This document shows positions 26,501 to 36,795 of a stretch of DNA of 64,000 bases, one piece after another. Position numbers and translations under genes: made by a program. The notes beneath the pieces are model-generated. The model made no database searches, was not told the origin of the DNA, and worked only from the letters and a program-made list of their open reading frames with translations. The DNA comes from Typha latifolia (Eukaryota; Streptophyta; Magnoliopsida; Poales; Typhaceae), in contig CM034101.1 of NCBI GenBank assembly GCA_019914945.1, forward strand, positions 15,511,188 to 15,575,187. Reading direction: 5' to 3'. Position 1 is the stretch's first letter. Every line of letters starts with the position of its first letter.

Positions 26501-29017
26501 GATAACAATAAATGGCAGTCTTCAATGCTTTATGTTTTGTTATTTCTGCTCATTATCTATCGAGACAACAAATGGTGTCTTAGTATTAATTATTGATGCA
26601 CATTGTTTTGTTTCCTGGACTGCAGGCATCCCTTTGTGCTTTTCTGCATGTATGCTCAGCAAAAGATAGCTCCTGTCCGCATACATGCAGAAAAGCACAA
26701 AGGGATGCTTGTAGTCCAGGAAACAAAACAATGTGCACCAATAAACTAATACTGAGACACCATGTGGACAGGATGGCCATTTGTGTTTGGCACTTAGAAA
26801 CCTCAGGTAGTCATGGGCCATATTTGAACAAGCCATAAGATAGCATTCTGAAGAGCTGGAATTTCTGGTACAGGGATTTCTACAAGCTTACATACATCTA
26901 TACCATTATGGCTCAAAAAGTGCATTACTGAATGAAAGATATCACAATACATTCAGAAATAAAAATGGCTTACTATTGTTAGCTGAATTTGTTAACTTTA
27001 CAACTTTTCTCATGGATATTAAATCTTGTTAGCATGAAATAATATCTGCTCTTAGTGTGGACTGCTTCTGCTCTTTATGCTTCATATAAAATTTTAGGAC
27101 CATCTAATATCAATATTGTTCTGTTATAGATGTTTATGAGAGGCTAATTCAGAAAGGCAAGAAACCTGGATTCCTGCAGTTGTTGGCGACACAGACAGTT
27201 AGTGCGATATGGCATGTGAGTATAATACTGTTCTTCTCTTGTTGGAAAATGTCCTATTCTAGTCATTCATATGGTTTAACTATTTTACTCACAATCATTT
27301 CGAACTTGTAGTTTGGTATCCTGGAATGTTTTCATTCGTGAAGGTAGGATAATAGGGTGCTAGTCTGCTAGATAAAGGCATACCTATATCTGGTCTCCCT
27401 AGAATAATTGCATGCAGAAATAGGATATTTGATGACAATCCATGTTATCGTAACATTTGGTGTGGTTATAATTGCATGATTGCCTCCATCACTGTGTTTT
27501 GGCATTTTTCATAAAGTTTTAAGATTTATGTTAAAACTTTAATCTGTTCAAGCAATTAATAGTTCCCAGGAATCTCATGGCTGAATGCCATTTCTCTGTA
27601 CACTTCTTTGTGGTGTTTGTATTGTAGTATGTGAATTTACCTTGCATGTTTAAGCTTTAATTTCCTAATGGATGTGGTACTCATATATCCCTCAGTTTGG
27701 AATATGTGACCATAAGGATTGAAGACCATTGATTATGCTACCTTTACAATGTCCATGGTTAGATCTATGTTATACCATTTTGGCCGGTAATCATTCCCTT
27801 TCTTTAGTTTGAAGACTGCCCGTCACCATCTAAGTATCTATTTACTGCTGGAACGGTTAGTTTCAGTGGTTGCTTCTGTTCAAGTGCATATTATGACATT
27901 ATTTTCAGCTTCTACTATTCTCTCTGATTCTTTATATAACTGCAGGGATTATATCCTGGATATATCATATTCTTTGTTCAATCAGCATTGATGATAGCAG
28001 GATCACGAGGTAGCTCTTCCTCGGATTGTTGTTAAACTTTTTTCAGTAATATACCTGCGTGTGTTTTCCATCCCTCCACCCATGTTAATCTTTAAGGAGG
28101 GTTTTGATCTTTCTTAATTTCATGTCACTGACTTAAGTTTTTTAACAGTCATATACAGATGGCAGCAAGCTGTCTCAGTAAAAAGTGCAGCACTTGAGAA
28201 GATGTTGATGCTCATCAATTTGGCATACACGATACTTGTGCTTAACTATTCCTGCATTGGTTTTATGGTCAGTATCTTTCTGAAACCATCTCTTTAACAA
28301 TAAAACCCTTTTCCTTGAAGTGCACAGGAAGTTACTTTGATGAAAGTTCCTTTTCTCAGTCAAATAGAAGTCACCTTGTTGATTTGCATGACATTTATTT
28401 CTTTTCTTGAGTTTATGTCCTTATTACTCGGGATCAAAAATCCATAGTAGCATAGTAGGAACATTCTGATTAGCTGAATGATTCTCTAAGTACTCTCTAA
28501 TTGGATTAATTAAGAACTATTTACATTTGACAGATTGATTATTTGTGCATTATTGATACTGCATAGTTCATATATTCTTTTGTTATTACTTCACACGTTA
28601 TTATTTTTCTGTGAGAATATGTTAACACACCACTAAATTGTCCTTGAACTCAATATAATAATCTTTTGAATGAGCTGTAGTTGACAGGTGATGAAAACTA
28701 AGCAACCTGTGCCTAAGAAAAGAAATGAGAGATCATAGTATTGTCGGTCTTTCTCAGTCTGTCTTATTGTCTTGCTAATTTGAAATAAAAGAAACTATTT
28801 TTTTCCACCTTTTAGAACTTCGCATGTTTATTAGTTACAATAATCATGTCCTTATGTTTATCTTTACCTGTTGAAGGTGTTGAGCTTGAAGGAAACCCTG
28901 GCCTCCTACCAAAGTGTATATTTTGTCGGCACCATGGTTCCCATTCTATTTATTCTGCTGGGTAACATTGTGAAACCAGCAAGACCTGTCAAGCCTAGAA
29001 CTCAGAAGAATGAGTAA
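23567..29017 (+). CDS. LPLAT1: MBOAT lysophospholipid acyltransferase (LPLAT1/LPCAT-type)
   Basis: ER membrane enzyme of the MBOAT family that re-acylates lysophospholipids from acyl-CoA (Lands cycle), feeding polyunsaturated acyl chains through phosphatidylcholine. Exons are 23567-23880, 24838-24893, 25583-25803, 25920-26328, 27130-27215, 27946-28009, 28149-28267 and 28877-29017, giving 469 residues; Arabidopsis LPLAT1 is 462. Recognition segments include GAFLSYLSFGFSSNLHFFFP, YMSGDAWKEGGIDATGALM, EYFGYCLCCGSHFAGPVYE, YQYMSGFTMRWKYYFIWSIS and KWERAKNVDIRGVELATSAV. The conserved MBOAT residues are N324 (VWNIQVSTW) and the catalytic H362 (IWHG), the latter split from its Gly by intron 5. Multiple membrane segments run throughout. 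The N-terminus holds a near-exact duplication (MGLEMGLEM) that offers three closely spaced ATGs; the first was taken. Intron 4 contains a long fold-back repeat. Confidence 0.95.
24900..25000. repeat. Two-copy 47-bp direct repeat in acyltransferase intron 2
   Basis: Copies at 24900-24946 and 24954-25000 share the pattern CTTGTTGA.TAATTATAATTTA.TACA and end GATTACAGCT. They begin a few bases after the exon 2 donor. Simple local duplication. Confidence 0.75.
26572..26763. mobile_element. Long fold-back (hairpin) element in acyltransferase intron 4
   Basis: Left arm 26572-26655 and right arm 26679-26763 are inverted copies, about 94 percent identical over some 85 bp by eye, separated by a 23-base loop. 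Two blocks of 25 and 30 bp pair without a mismatch (around 26599-26623 and 26626-26655). The transcript of this intron would form a stem of about 84 pairs. The shape suits a fold-back MITE or a young small-RNA hairpin locus. I could not identify a clear target-site duplication. Confidence 0.85.
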
Positions 29018-30128
29018 GGCAAAACATGTTATATCATACATCTGGAAGAACCACGAAGGAGAGTTACGAATGAATTCACTTTGCCCATTCTTGCTATTTT
29101 TCTTGAAAATTTAGTTATCACCAAATCAGGTGGAAGAACATTTCTAAGACCCATGAGGTCAATTTACTTCTCTGATCCTTTGTGTCTGTTGTGAGAATCC
29201 AAGACCATAGTAATTAATTTTTATCTTCAGCTTGATATGACTATTGTGGTTAAATGTTAAACAATTACAGGATGTTCTTTCCTTTTCAGCAATAACAGTT
29301 TAGCTTCTCGTATTGTGAAGAAATTTTTATATCTGGTTCCAATTATTATTACTTTTTCTTTATTTTTCCTCACTATGAAGGTTTTTAAAAGTTTATTTCT
29401 TGAATTTTCTGCATATAAAGATTTATCACCATTGGTGATATTAGATAAGACTTGGGAGACAAAAAAAAGGCCAGCCAGGAAATTCTCTATGGACGGGAAC
29501 TTTTATAATGTAATTGAATTAGATTTTTCGGTATGTGTATTGCAAATATAATTTGTGTGCATTGCAGTATAACAAAATATGCATTCGAATATAAACAATA
29601 TTTATACTCAATTTTATATGTTAAATCTAAAATTAAATTGCAAAAGTCACAAGGATGTCTTGAACAAGAGAAAAATAAAAAATGTAAATTAGTCTGGTTT
29701 GAATTTTTATCAGATGATTCGTCACAGTGCTCGCAACTCTCTGAAATTATTTTAAATTAATTTTGGTGGATTTGAAAGTGATCAAATTCGAGGAATTCAG
29801 GTCGGCAAATGTAACTTCCACCATAGTTTTTACAATTTAATTATATTTAGCTTTTCAATTTAGTATATAAAGTTGAATGCATATGGTTTCTATAGATGAT
29901 GCATATTTTAGTATATTAAAATACACATAATTTATATTTATAATTCACATTAAAATCTATAAATTAGAATATTTGGTGAAATTTATTTCAATCCCATTAT
30001 TTCTCAAATAGTGGAAAGCCAGAGACGTAGCTTCCACACCCGATTTGCATTTATTAACGCCCCACCCAATCCTCCAAAGGGGGTGGGAGTGGCAGTAAAC
30101 ATTGAGACTTCGAAAGAGAGGGCAAGAA
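29018..30128. other. Spacer between acyltransferase and CCB2 genes
   Basis: Holds the acyltransferase 3' untranslated region and the CCB2 promoter. A very AT-rich open stretch at 29291-29529, bordered by good splice-like sites, is treated as a finding. Otherwise I see nothing coding. Confidence 0.5.
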
Positions 30129-33016
30129 ATGGCAAAAGGGTGCGTCTCGATTCCAATTGCTACGACACCGCTACTTCGATTTGCCTATCTCAATCCCAAT
30201 TCCAAATCTTTCGCTCCTTCCAGAGGATTTAGCGGAACTCGCCACCGCCATCGTCGCTGCTTCACCACGAAAGCTCAAGATTCTAACGCCCGGAAGCAGC
30301 AAGAACTCAACCTCTCCGTGCTCCGCTTCACTCTCGGCAAGCACCCAATTCTTGTCTCTTCTCATTGAAGTTTTTCTCCCCCTGTTTTTCTTGACAAAGG
30401 TTCCATTTTGGGATGTCAGGAATACCTGGGTTGGACGAGTCCTACTTACCCAGATGGATTGGAGTAGGATTTGGATCCCTTATCCTCCTCAATCACTTCC
30501 TTTCGTCGTCGCCCACGCCTGCACAGCTTGTAATTGGTGTCCATTACAATCTTTCTCGCCCCTTTGGCATAACTTTGCTCATTTATTTTTTAATTTGAAT
30601 TATTCCTTTTGGGTGCAGAGATCGGAGGTTTTGGCTGTTCTCTTGGCTTCTTTCTCGATTGCCCTCCCGTATTTTGGAAGGTTTCTTGAGGTGGGTAATT
30701 AGTGAGGCTGTGTTTAATTTGTTAAATCCTGGAGATGTTTGCAAAATGCGCCACCGCAACTAAGTTCCATATTGAGATCTCATTTTGAGGAAATTTATCC
30801 TGTTCTTGGCAAAGACAGCGAAATTGACTCGAGAGTTCCATTTCATATGGTCATATATGCTGTAACTCGATATGATCATGTGATCATTACTTGGTATTTT
30901 ATGGTGGTGTTTTCTCCTTATATCTGCTTGTTTATTTTAACTTCTTCTTGTTGTTACAACTATCTGAGGAGCTACTTTCTCTGAGGTGCTCTAGCTGCCA
31001 ATGTAGCTCTTCGGTTGTACATGTTGCTGAATATATTCAAATTCAAGCTACTCATACATTTATACTTCACTTTTGCTGGAAGTAGTGAGATAACTATTTT
31101 TCTCTATTAATTAGTCATTATCAACTAATGAGTTTATTTCATTTGCTTTTCTTCATTTCAGAAGTATGTAAGAGTATGTCTTTTGTGTTTTAAGGAATAA
31201 TCCTGTTTTTTTTATTGTCGTGACCTTTTTTATGCAGTGTTCTGGTCCTATCTATAATGTTACATAATTCATTACCACTGTCAGTAAAATATTATGACTA
31301 ACAAAATGTTTTACTTCTGGGAACTTTGTAGGGTATAAATGCAGTAGATCGCCTGTCTCCGCCAGAAGAAAGCAGGCAAATATTTGTCATGTCGGAAAGT
31401 CTCTCGGTTACTCAAAAGGAAGACATGGCTTGGGCATCATATGTTTTATTGCGGAACACGAACACCATGTCAGTGGTATTCTTTCTACACCATATGTATG
31501 TATTATACTTAAATGCCATTGAAATATATTGTATCAAAGGTTTTATGTTGAAGGGTGTGCCTTTGGCCTGGCCATGTTAGTCCGTCCAGTGATTTTTGCT
31601 ACTATTTATTTATGTGTTTTTATGATTGTGCCACCTATTCCAGTCACAACCATGTTTGACAGCTAGTTGTTATGAAATCAAAGTCATCAACTTTCATACT
31701 TAAATCTGACATCTAATTCTGTTTCTGAATTTTCCTCTTTTCTCTTCCTTACTAGCTTATAGCAGTTAATGATGCATTATGCATACGTGGCTACTGGAAC
31801 ACACCTGAAGATCTTTCTCAAACTGACTTAATAGAATGGTTCAAGACTCAGATTCAACAAACTGGGTTTCTTGATCTGAAGGACATCCTATACTTCCCTA
31901 AATTTACAGGTGAACATATTTGCGAGAAGATTTTCCTGTTTTATTAAAAGAAATGTACTATATTCATGAGGTGCTCATCTCTTACTAGATAGAATAGGAT
32001 TGTAGTATTTAAAGTTTGTTGAAAAGTTTTTCAACTGTTTGTGATATTCTGTTCTAATGCATGTGTTTATCAAGACTAGGACATAACTATGTTGTGCTTC
32101 AGATTGTAATGGGGAATTAGGGTCACTGCATAACTTCATCCAAAATTTGCCATGTATTTTGTGAACCCCAATAATATGCACATTTGAGCTGGAGCATGCA
32201 TGAGTTAGTCTGGAAGGCTTGTTTAGAACTTTAAAAGTAGGGTTTGATCAAGTATTACCCTAATTGAACATTTTGTCAGTCTCAGACTCTCAGCTTTACA
32301 TAAATTTGAGCTTTCACGATCACACTCGCTTTGTTATAATTGATTTAGTTTCTACTTTCTAGTAAGCTTGATTTGAGCAAGAATATGAAATATGCTTACT
32401 TTGTTCCCTCAGATTATTTATGACAAACTTGACCTTGAGTTTAGATGAAAAGCATGGAGCTCAAATCACGACACTGTTTTATAACTGAAAACCTCTTATA
32501 AAATAAGTATTTGAGCCAAGGTCCACTAAGTCTACACCATAACTGCTGAAAATCAAACCAGATATTGGGAAAAAAAAAACCAAAGAGATTGAATTCCAAA
32601 AAGCCTTTAATTTATTTTGTTGCTTAATTCTTGGCCCAAAAGGAAACAAGATGATGCAATCAATATCTTGTGTACACACTTGTTACTTGAAAATGAACGA
32701 ACATGCATATCTGTCTGTAAATATTGGCCACTAGCATGGCTTAGTTTTTTGTCATCACAAAATCACTGTTTTGTCAGGTACAGATTCTCAACTTGGGAGG
32801 GCTCTCCCCAATGGACCTCTGTCTTTGCTCGTGCAACCAGTTCTTAGTACCTCTAACTTAGATAAAAGTCTTACAACAAAAGTTGAAGGTTTTGTGTTGT
32901 TGGCCTCCAATTCAAATTATGCATATGGTGATAAAGATAGAGCTTGGATACGAGCAGTTGCAAATAAGTTTCAAGGTACAGAAGTCAGAGACTTCCAAGC
33001 CATTATAACATCTTAA
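30129..33016 (+). CDS. CCB2: CCB2, cytochrome b6 haem c_i assembly factor, chloroplast
   Basis: Thylakoid protein of the CCB pathway, which with CCB1, CCB3 and CCB4 attaches haem c_i to cytochrome b6 during b6f complex assembly. Exons are 30129-30336, 30420-30529, 30619-30690, 31332-31475, 31756-31909 and 32778-33016, giving 308 residues. The first about 50 residues are Ser/Arg/Lys-rich and poor in acids, as in a transit peptide. The mature part has LNLSVLRFTLGIPGLDESYL, two membrane segments (WIGVGFGSLILLNHF and VLAVLLASFSIALPYF), then the stromal-type domain with VMSESLSVTQKEDMAWASYV, VNDALCIRGYWNTPEDLS, GPLSLLVQPVL and DKDRAWIRAVANKF. Intron 1 has a GC donor: frame and family sequence require the break at ctcg|gcaagc. 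The C-terminus is uncertain: the frame runs 13 codons beyond NKFQ to a stop, but a GT donor (caag|gtacag) sits exactly there. Confidence 0.92.
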
Positions 33017-33462
33017 CTATTCTTTTTTTTTCCTTTTTTATTGTAAACTCTTAATCAAGAAACAACATTCTTCAACCTGCAAGATATTTTTCTATACCAA
33101 TCATGCTTGATCTTATTCTCAAATAATATTGGGTTCGAATCGATTCCGGATCCAATCATATGACGCTCGGAAGATCCAAAAAGGATCCGTTTCTGTCGTA
33201 CAACTCGCCGCGTGTTGTCAGGCTCATTTGAAATCTCCTCCAAACGGTCGGATCCGCCTTCGCCACGCGCAAATCAGGACCGTCCGATCTGGACATCCAA
33301 CGCCCTCCGTTACCCAATTCAAACTTTCAAGTTTCAAATGCCCAACTATTAAGGGAAGCACGAGTAACAGCGAGTTCACAATACTTGAATCTCCTCTTCC
33401 TCCCTGCTACTATTATCTTGGATTAGCTTCGCTTCCGAAATCGCCAGCCAAGAGATCGTTTG
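33017..33462. other. Spacer after CCB2
   Basis: AT-rich at the left, becoming GC-richer from about 33120. The GC-rich part includes the near-palindromic pair GGTCGGATCC and GGACCGTCCGATC and looks like promoter and 5' leader of the next candidate gene. A longer open frame across 33129-33827 shows no protein-like features. Confidence 0.4.
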
Positions 33463-34551
33463 ATGCATGCCGGCGTCTTGGGTTTGCAGTGTTCTCTGCT
33501 ACTCTTCTTCTTGATCGTAGCACTCGTTTCCGTCGGTGTAGTTTGGATCAAGAAGCAGAAAGAAGCACCGGAGGTACGCGTGCAAGCTTCTCGGCTAAGC
33601 GAAGAGATCCCAAGAGGTACTTATCCAACCTTCCAACTTCTCCACCTCTTTTATCTCTTCCCCTTTTAGTTATTAGAGTTTTATTAACGCGTCTTAGGGT
33701 CCACTCACTCCTCTCTGTTGCTTTCGAAACAAAGATCTTTTTCCCCACTTTTCTCTTCGAGATTTGTTTTGATTTGGATTTTCTGGGGCCGAATTGCTTT
33801 GGCTGGAACGGTGCCGAGTGGAATTAATCGGGGGTGGGTTAAGATGATTAAATCACCCTTAATCTTGTGAAGTTGTTTCCATTAAGAAAGAGATAAGCAG
33901 ATATTTATCGTAGGGGATTTGAGAATTTTGGGTGGTCCAGTGGTGCCACTATGAAAGCTAAGCTCTAGTTGTGTTCGAACCATGGCTGTACCAAAAAGAA
34001 GCTCCACTCACTTGTGCGATTGGGCTATAAAGTAGATGACAAAAGATTACGATCCCATTTTTTTTCTAATAATATGAGAAGGATTACCTAATCCTTCGCA
34101 CATCATATGCATGCCACTTGCCTACCCGCTTCTTAGGAGTAAAAGGTACATTTTGGTTGGAGCACTCGTTGCCTACTTAACCGAGTGAAAACCATTTTGG
34201 AATATATTTACTGAAACTAACACTATATTTGCATATAGAGAATGAAAGAGACAAGAATAGAATCTGTTTAGAAATATAAGAGGAAAAAAGATAGAGAAAG
34301 GAAGGGAAAAGTCTAAAAAACGGAGAGTAAAAAGGTGCACTTTCTTCTATATTCTCTTCTAAAAATATATTTAAATAAGAAAAAAATATTTCTGTCTCCT
34401 AATTTTATTTTTTTTCTCTGAACAAACCGGGTGTAGGGTCGCAGACTCGTAGTGTATGCCAACTTGCATCTCATTCTTTGCTGAATGCAATTTGCTGGCA
34501 TATATGATTTTGGATTGTTTTGTTTACCAGGCCAAGTCCTGTGAATTGTGA
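33463..34551 (+). CDS. Possible two-exon small membrane protein
   Basis: Exon 33463-33573 starts at an ATG and encodes a short N-terminus, a strongly hydrophobic segment (LLLFFLIVALVSVGVVW) and a Lys-rich cytosolic-type tail, then meets a GT donor (ccggag|gtacgc). A well-formed acceptor with a T-rich tract at 34530 joins in frame to GCC AAG TCC TGT GAA TTG TGA. The product would be 43 residues: a single-pass membrane peptide with a basic juxtamembrane KKQKE motif. I do not recognise the family. The only support is frame, splice signals and hydrophobicity, so this could also be a non-coding transcript or the start of a gene whose other exons I missed. Confidence 0.3.
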
Positions 34552-35127
34552 AACCAAGCATATGCCAACAACTTATACTAGGGACCACTTTAAATATATA
34601 ACCATTTTAGCTTTTATGCCTCGTTTTGTCCTCTCTCACTTTGTACTGGAGAAGGATGATGAAATGGCAAGGCGGTCAGGCAAAACTTTGAACGCCTGGG
34701 TTTAACACTATATGAACCGAGTCAAGTGGATTCTCTCACCACAGCTAGTTGTAAGTTGTAACTTTGTGAGCGGAGAATAATTCTGAAGCCAAGTTTTGTA
34801 ATTTATTGGCAACGTTAGTCGTCTAGATTGTTTACTCAAACATTGAGGTTTTTATAACGCCTTCTTCATATTGACATTTCTACGAACATCATATTGGCGT
34901 ATCGCTGATGGCAAATGGCCATTACTTAAAAGGGAGAAAGCGAAAGGCACCATCTTTTCCCCTGGGGAAGGGCATGTACAACGTATGTGCGTTAATGGCG
35001 AGCGACTCACAAGTAGTGGTTTTTGTGCCATTAAACCAATTAGCATCTCGTTAAGTGATGATACCACTATCTATTCTCCATCTCAACTACCCAATTCTTC
35101 TCAGGCCACGACCACTGCAGCCCAGCA
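34552..35127. other. Upstream region of the ARM-repeat gene
   Basis: Contains the promoter and leader of the intronless ARM gene. An open frame beginning near 34871 overlaps the real gene in another frame and has no family features. No other exon is apparent. Confidence 0.45.
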
Positions 35128-36795
35128 ATGGCCGCCGACCCAGAGCCAACTCTTGACGCTAATGCCGCTGAGCACTTGCTTTCCCAAGCCTTGCATCTCG
35201 TCCCCGCCGCTCTCGACAAGGCCGGCGCGGCCGCCGGCTTCCCTGGCCGCTGGAAGTCTGTAATCTCCAAATTGGAGCGCGTCCAGCCGTGCCTCTCTGA
35301 CCTCTCCAGCCACCCTTGCTTCTCCAAGAACTCGCTCTGCGTTGAGCTACTCCAATCCGTCGCCGCCACTCTCTCCGATGCCGTCGGGCTCGCCGCCGCC
35401 GATCATGGAAGTGTCGGCAAGCTCCAGATGCAGAGCGACCTCGACGCCCTCGCCGGAAAGCTCGACCTCAACCTCCGCGACTGCGCGCTGCTGATCAAGA
35501 CGGGTGTCCTCAGCGACGCCACGGCGCCCTCCCCGCCGCAGCCCGCCGCTGATGCCGGCAACCAGCAGCCGAACGTGCGGGAGCTGCTCGCCCGGCTCCA
35601 GATCGGGCACGCGGAGGCAAAGCAACGCGCCGTCGATGAGCTCCTCGAGGTGGTCAAAGACGACGAGAAAAGCGTCCTCGCCGCGCTTGGGAGGAGCAAT
35701 GTTTCCGCCCTCATAAAGCTACTCTCCGCGACGGCGCCGCCCAGGGTCAGAGACAAGGCGGCCGCCGTGATCTGTCTCCTCACGGAGTCCGGCGCCTGCG
35801 AACATCTGCTCGTCGCGGAAGGCGTGCTCCCGCCGCTGATCCGGCTCGCAGAGTCCGGGAGCCCAGTCGGCCGGGAGAAAGCTGCGGTTGCGCTGCAAAG
35901 GTTGTCTATGTCCGCCGACACGGCGCGCACGATCGCCGGTCACGGCGGGATCCGCCCCCTGATCGAGATCTCCCGGACCGGAGACTCCATCACCCAACCG
36001 GCGGCGGCGGGCGCACTAAAGAACATCTCCGCTGTGCCGGAAGTGAGGCAAGCATTAGCCGAGGAAGGAGTTATCCGAGTCATGATAAATCTACTCGATA
36101 GCGGAATAGTTATCGGCGCAAAGGAGTACGCCGCCGAGAGCTTGCAAAATCTAACCTCCACCAACGAGAATCTACGGAGATTGGTTATCTCCGAAGGAGG
36201 ATTGAGTTACCTCTTAGCCTACCTCGACGGCCCATTGCCGCAGGAATCCGCAATGGGAGCTTTAAGGAATCTAGTAGCCTCTGTCTCCATTGATACTCTC
36301 GTATCTCTCGGCCTTCTTCCCAGTTTACTCCATGTGCTAAAAGACGGGTCTTTGGGTGCGAAGCAAGCGGCGGCGGCTGCCATTAGTAAGATCTCAACTT
36401 CGCCGGAGACTAAAAAACTGGTCGGAGAATCCGGTTGCTTGCCTTTGTTAGTAACTCTCCTCGAGGCGAAGGCAAACGCGGCGAGGGAGGCCGCGGCGCA
36501 AGCCATTGCAAGCCTGATGAGCTACCCACAGAACTGTAGAGACATCAAGAAGGATGAGAAAAGTGTGCCAAATCTAGTCCAGTTGCTTGATCCAAGTCCG
36601 GCGAATACTGCGAAGAAGTATGCCATCTCTTGCCTCTTGTGTCTTTCGCAGAGCAAGAGATGCAAAAAGCTGATGATGTCTCATGGGGCAATTGGGTATC
36701 TGAAGAAGCTCTCTGATATGGATGTTGCTGGTGCAAAGAAGCTGCTTGAGAAGTTAGAGAGAGGGAAGTTGAGGAGGTTGTTCACCAGAGAGTAA
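35128..36795 (+). CDS. ARM-repeat protein, vacuolar protein 8-like, intronless
   Basis: A 555-residue armadillo-repeat protein with no U-box, F-box or membrane segment. Residues 1-135 form a helical N-terminal domain (LVPAALDKAG, WKSVISKLERVQPCLSDLSS, LDALAGKLDLNLRDCALLIK) like that of plant ARM proteins related to U-box ligases. A Pro/Ala-rich linker (about 131-147) follows, then a solenoid of roughly nine ARM repeats from about 150 to 535, with repeat cores such as LIKLLSATAPPRVRDKAAAV, LIRLAESGSPVGREKAAVAL and VTLLEAKANAAREAAAQAIA. The tail is basic (LERGKLRRLF). Such proteins are protein-interaction scaffolds; the partner is unknown. The first two-thirds is extremely GC-rich and the 3' third drops toward average, a 5'-3' GC gradient typical of commelinid monocot genes. 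Confidence 0.9.
   Translation: MAADPEPTLDANAAEHLLSQALHLVPAALDKAGAAAGFPGRWKSVISKLERVQPCLSDLSSHPCFSKNSLCVELLQSVAATLSDAVGLAAADHGSVGKLQMQSDLDALAGKLDLNLRDCALLIKTGVLSDATAPSPPQPAADAGNQQPNVRELLARLQIGHAEAKQRAVDELLEVVKDDEKSVLAALGRSNVSALIKLLSATAPPRVRDKAAAVICLLTESGACEHLLVAEGVLPPLIRLAESGSPVGREKAAVALQRLSMSADTARTIAGHGGIRPLIEISRTGDSITQPAAAGALKNISAVPEVRQALAEEGVIRVMINLLDSGIVIGAKEYAAESLQNLTSTNENLRRLVISEGGLSYLLAYLDGPLPQESAMGALRNLVASVSIDTLVSLGLLPSLLHVLKDGSLGAKQAAAAAISKISTSPETKKLVGESGCLPLLVTLLEAKANAAREAAAQAIASLMSYPQNCRDIKKDEKSVPNLVQLLDPSPANTAKKYAISCLLCLSQSKRCKKLMMSHGAIGYLKKLSDMDVAGAKKLLEKLERGKLRRLFTRE

Noticed and set aside
33131..33150. GGTTCGAATC resembling a tRNA B box
   Set aside because: No matching A box or acceptor stem lies at the right distance on either side.
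33129..33827. A 232-codon plus-strand open frame
   Set aside because: It has no domain-like pattern, overlaps a better small-ORF candidate in another frame, and covers what looks like promoter and leader sequence.
34871..35263. A 130-codon frame upstream of and overlapping the ARM gene
   Set aside because: Its second half is the ARM gene read out of frame, and the first half has no protein features.
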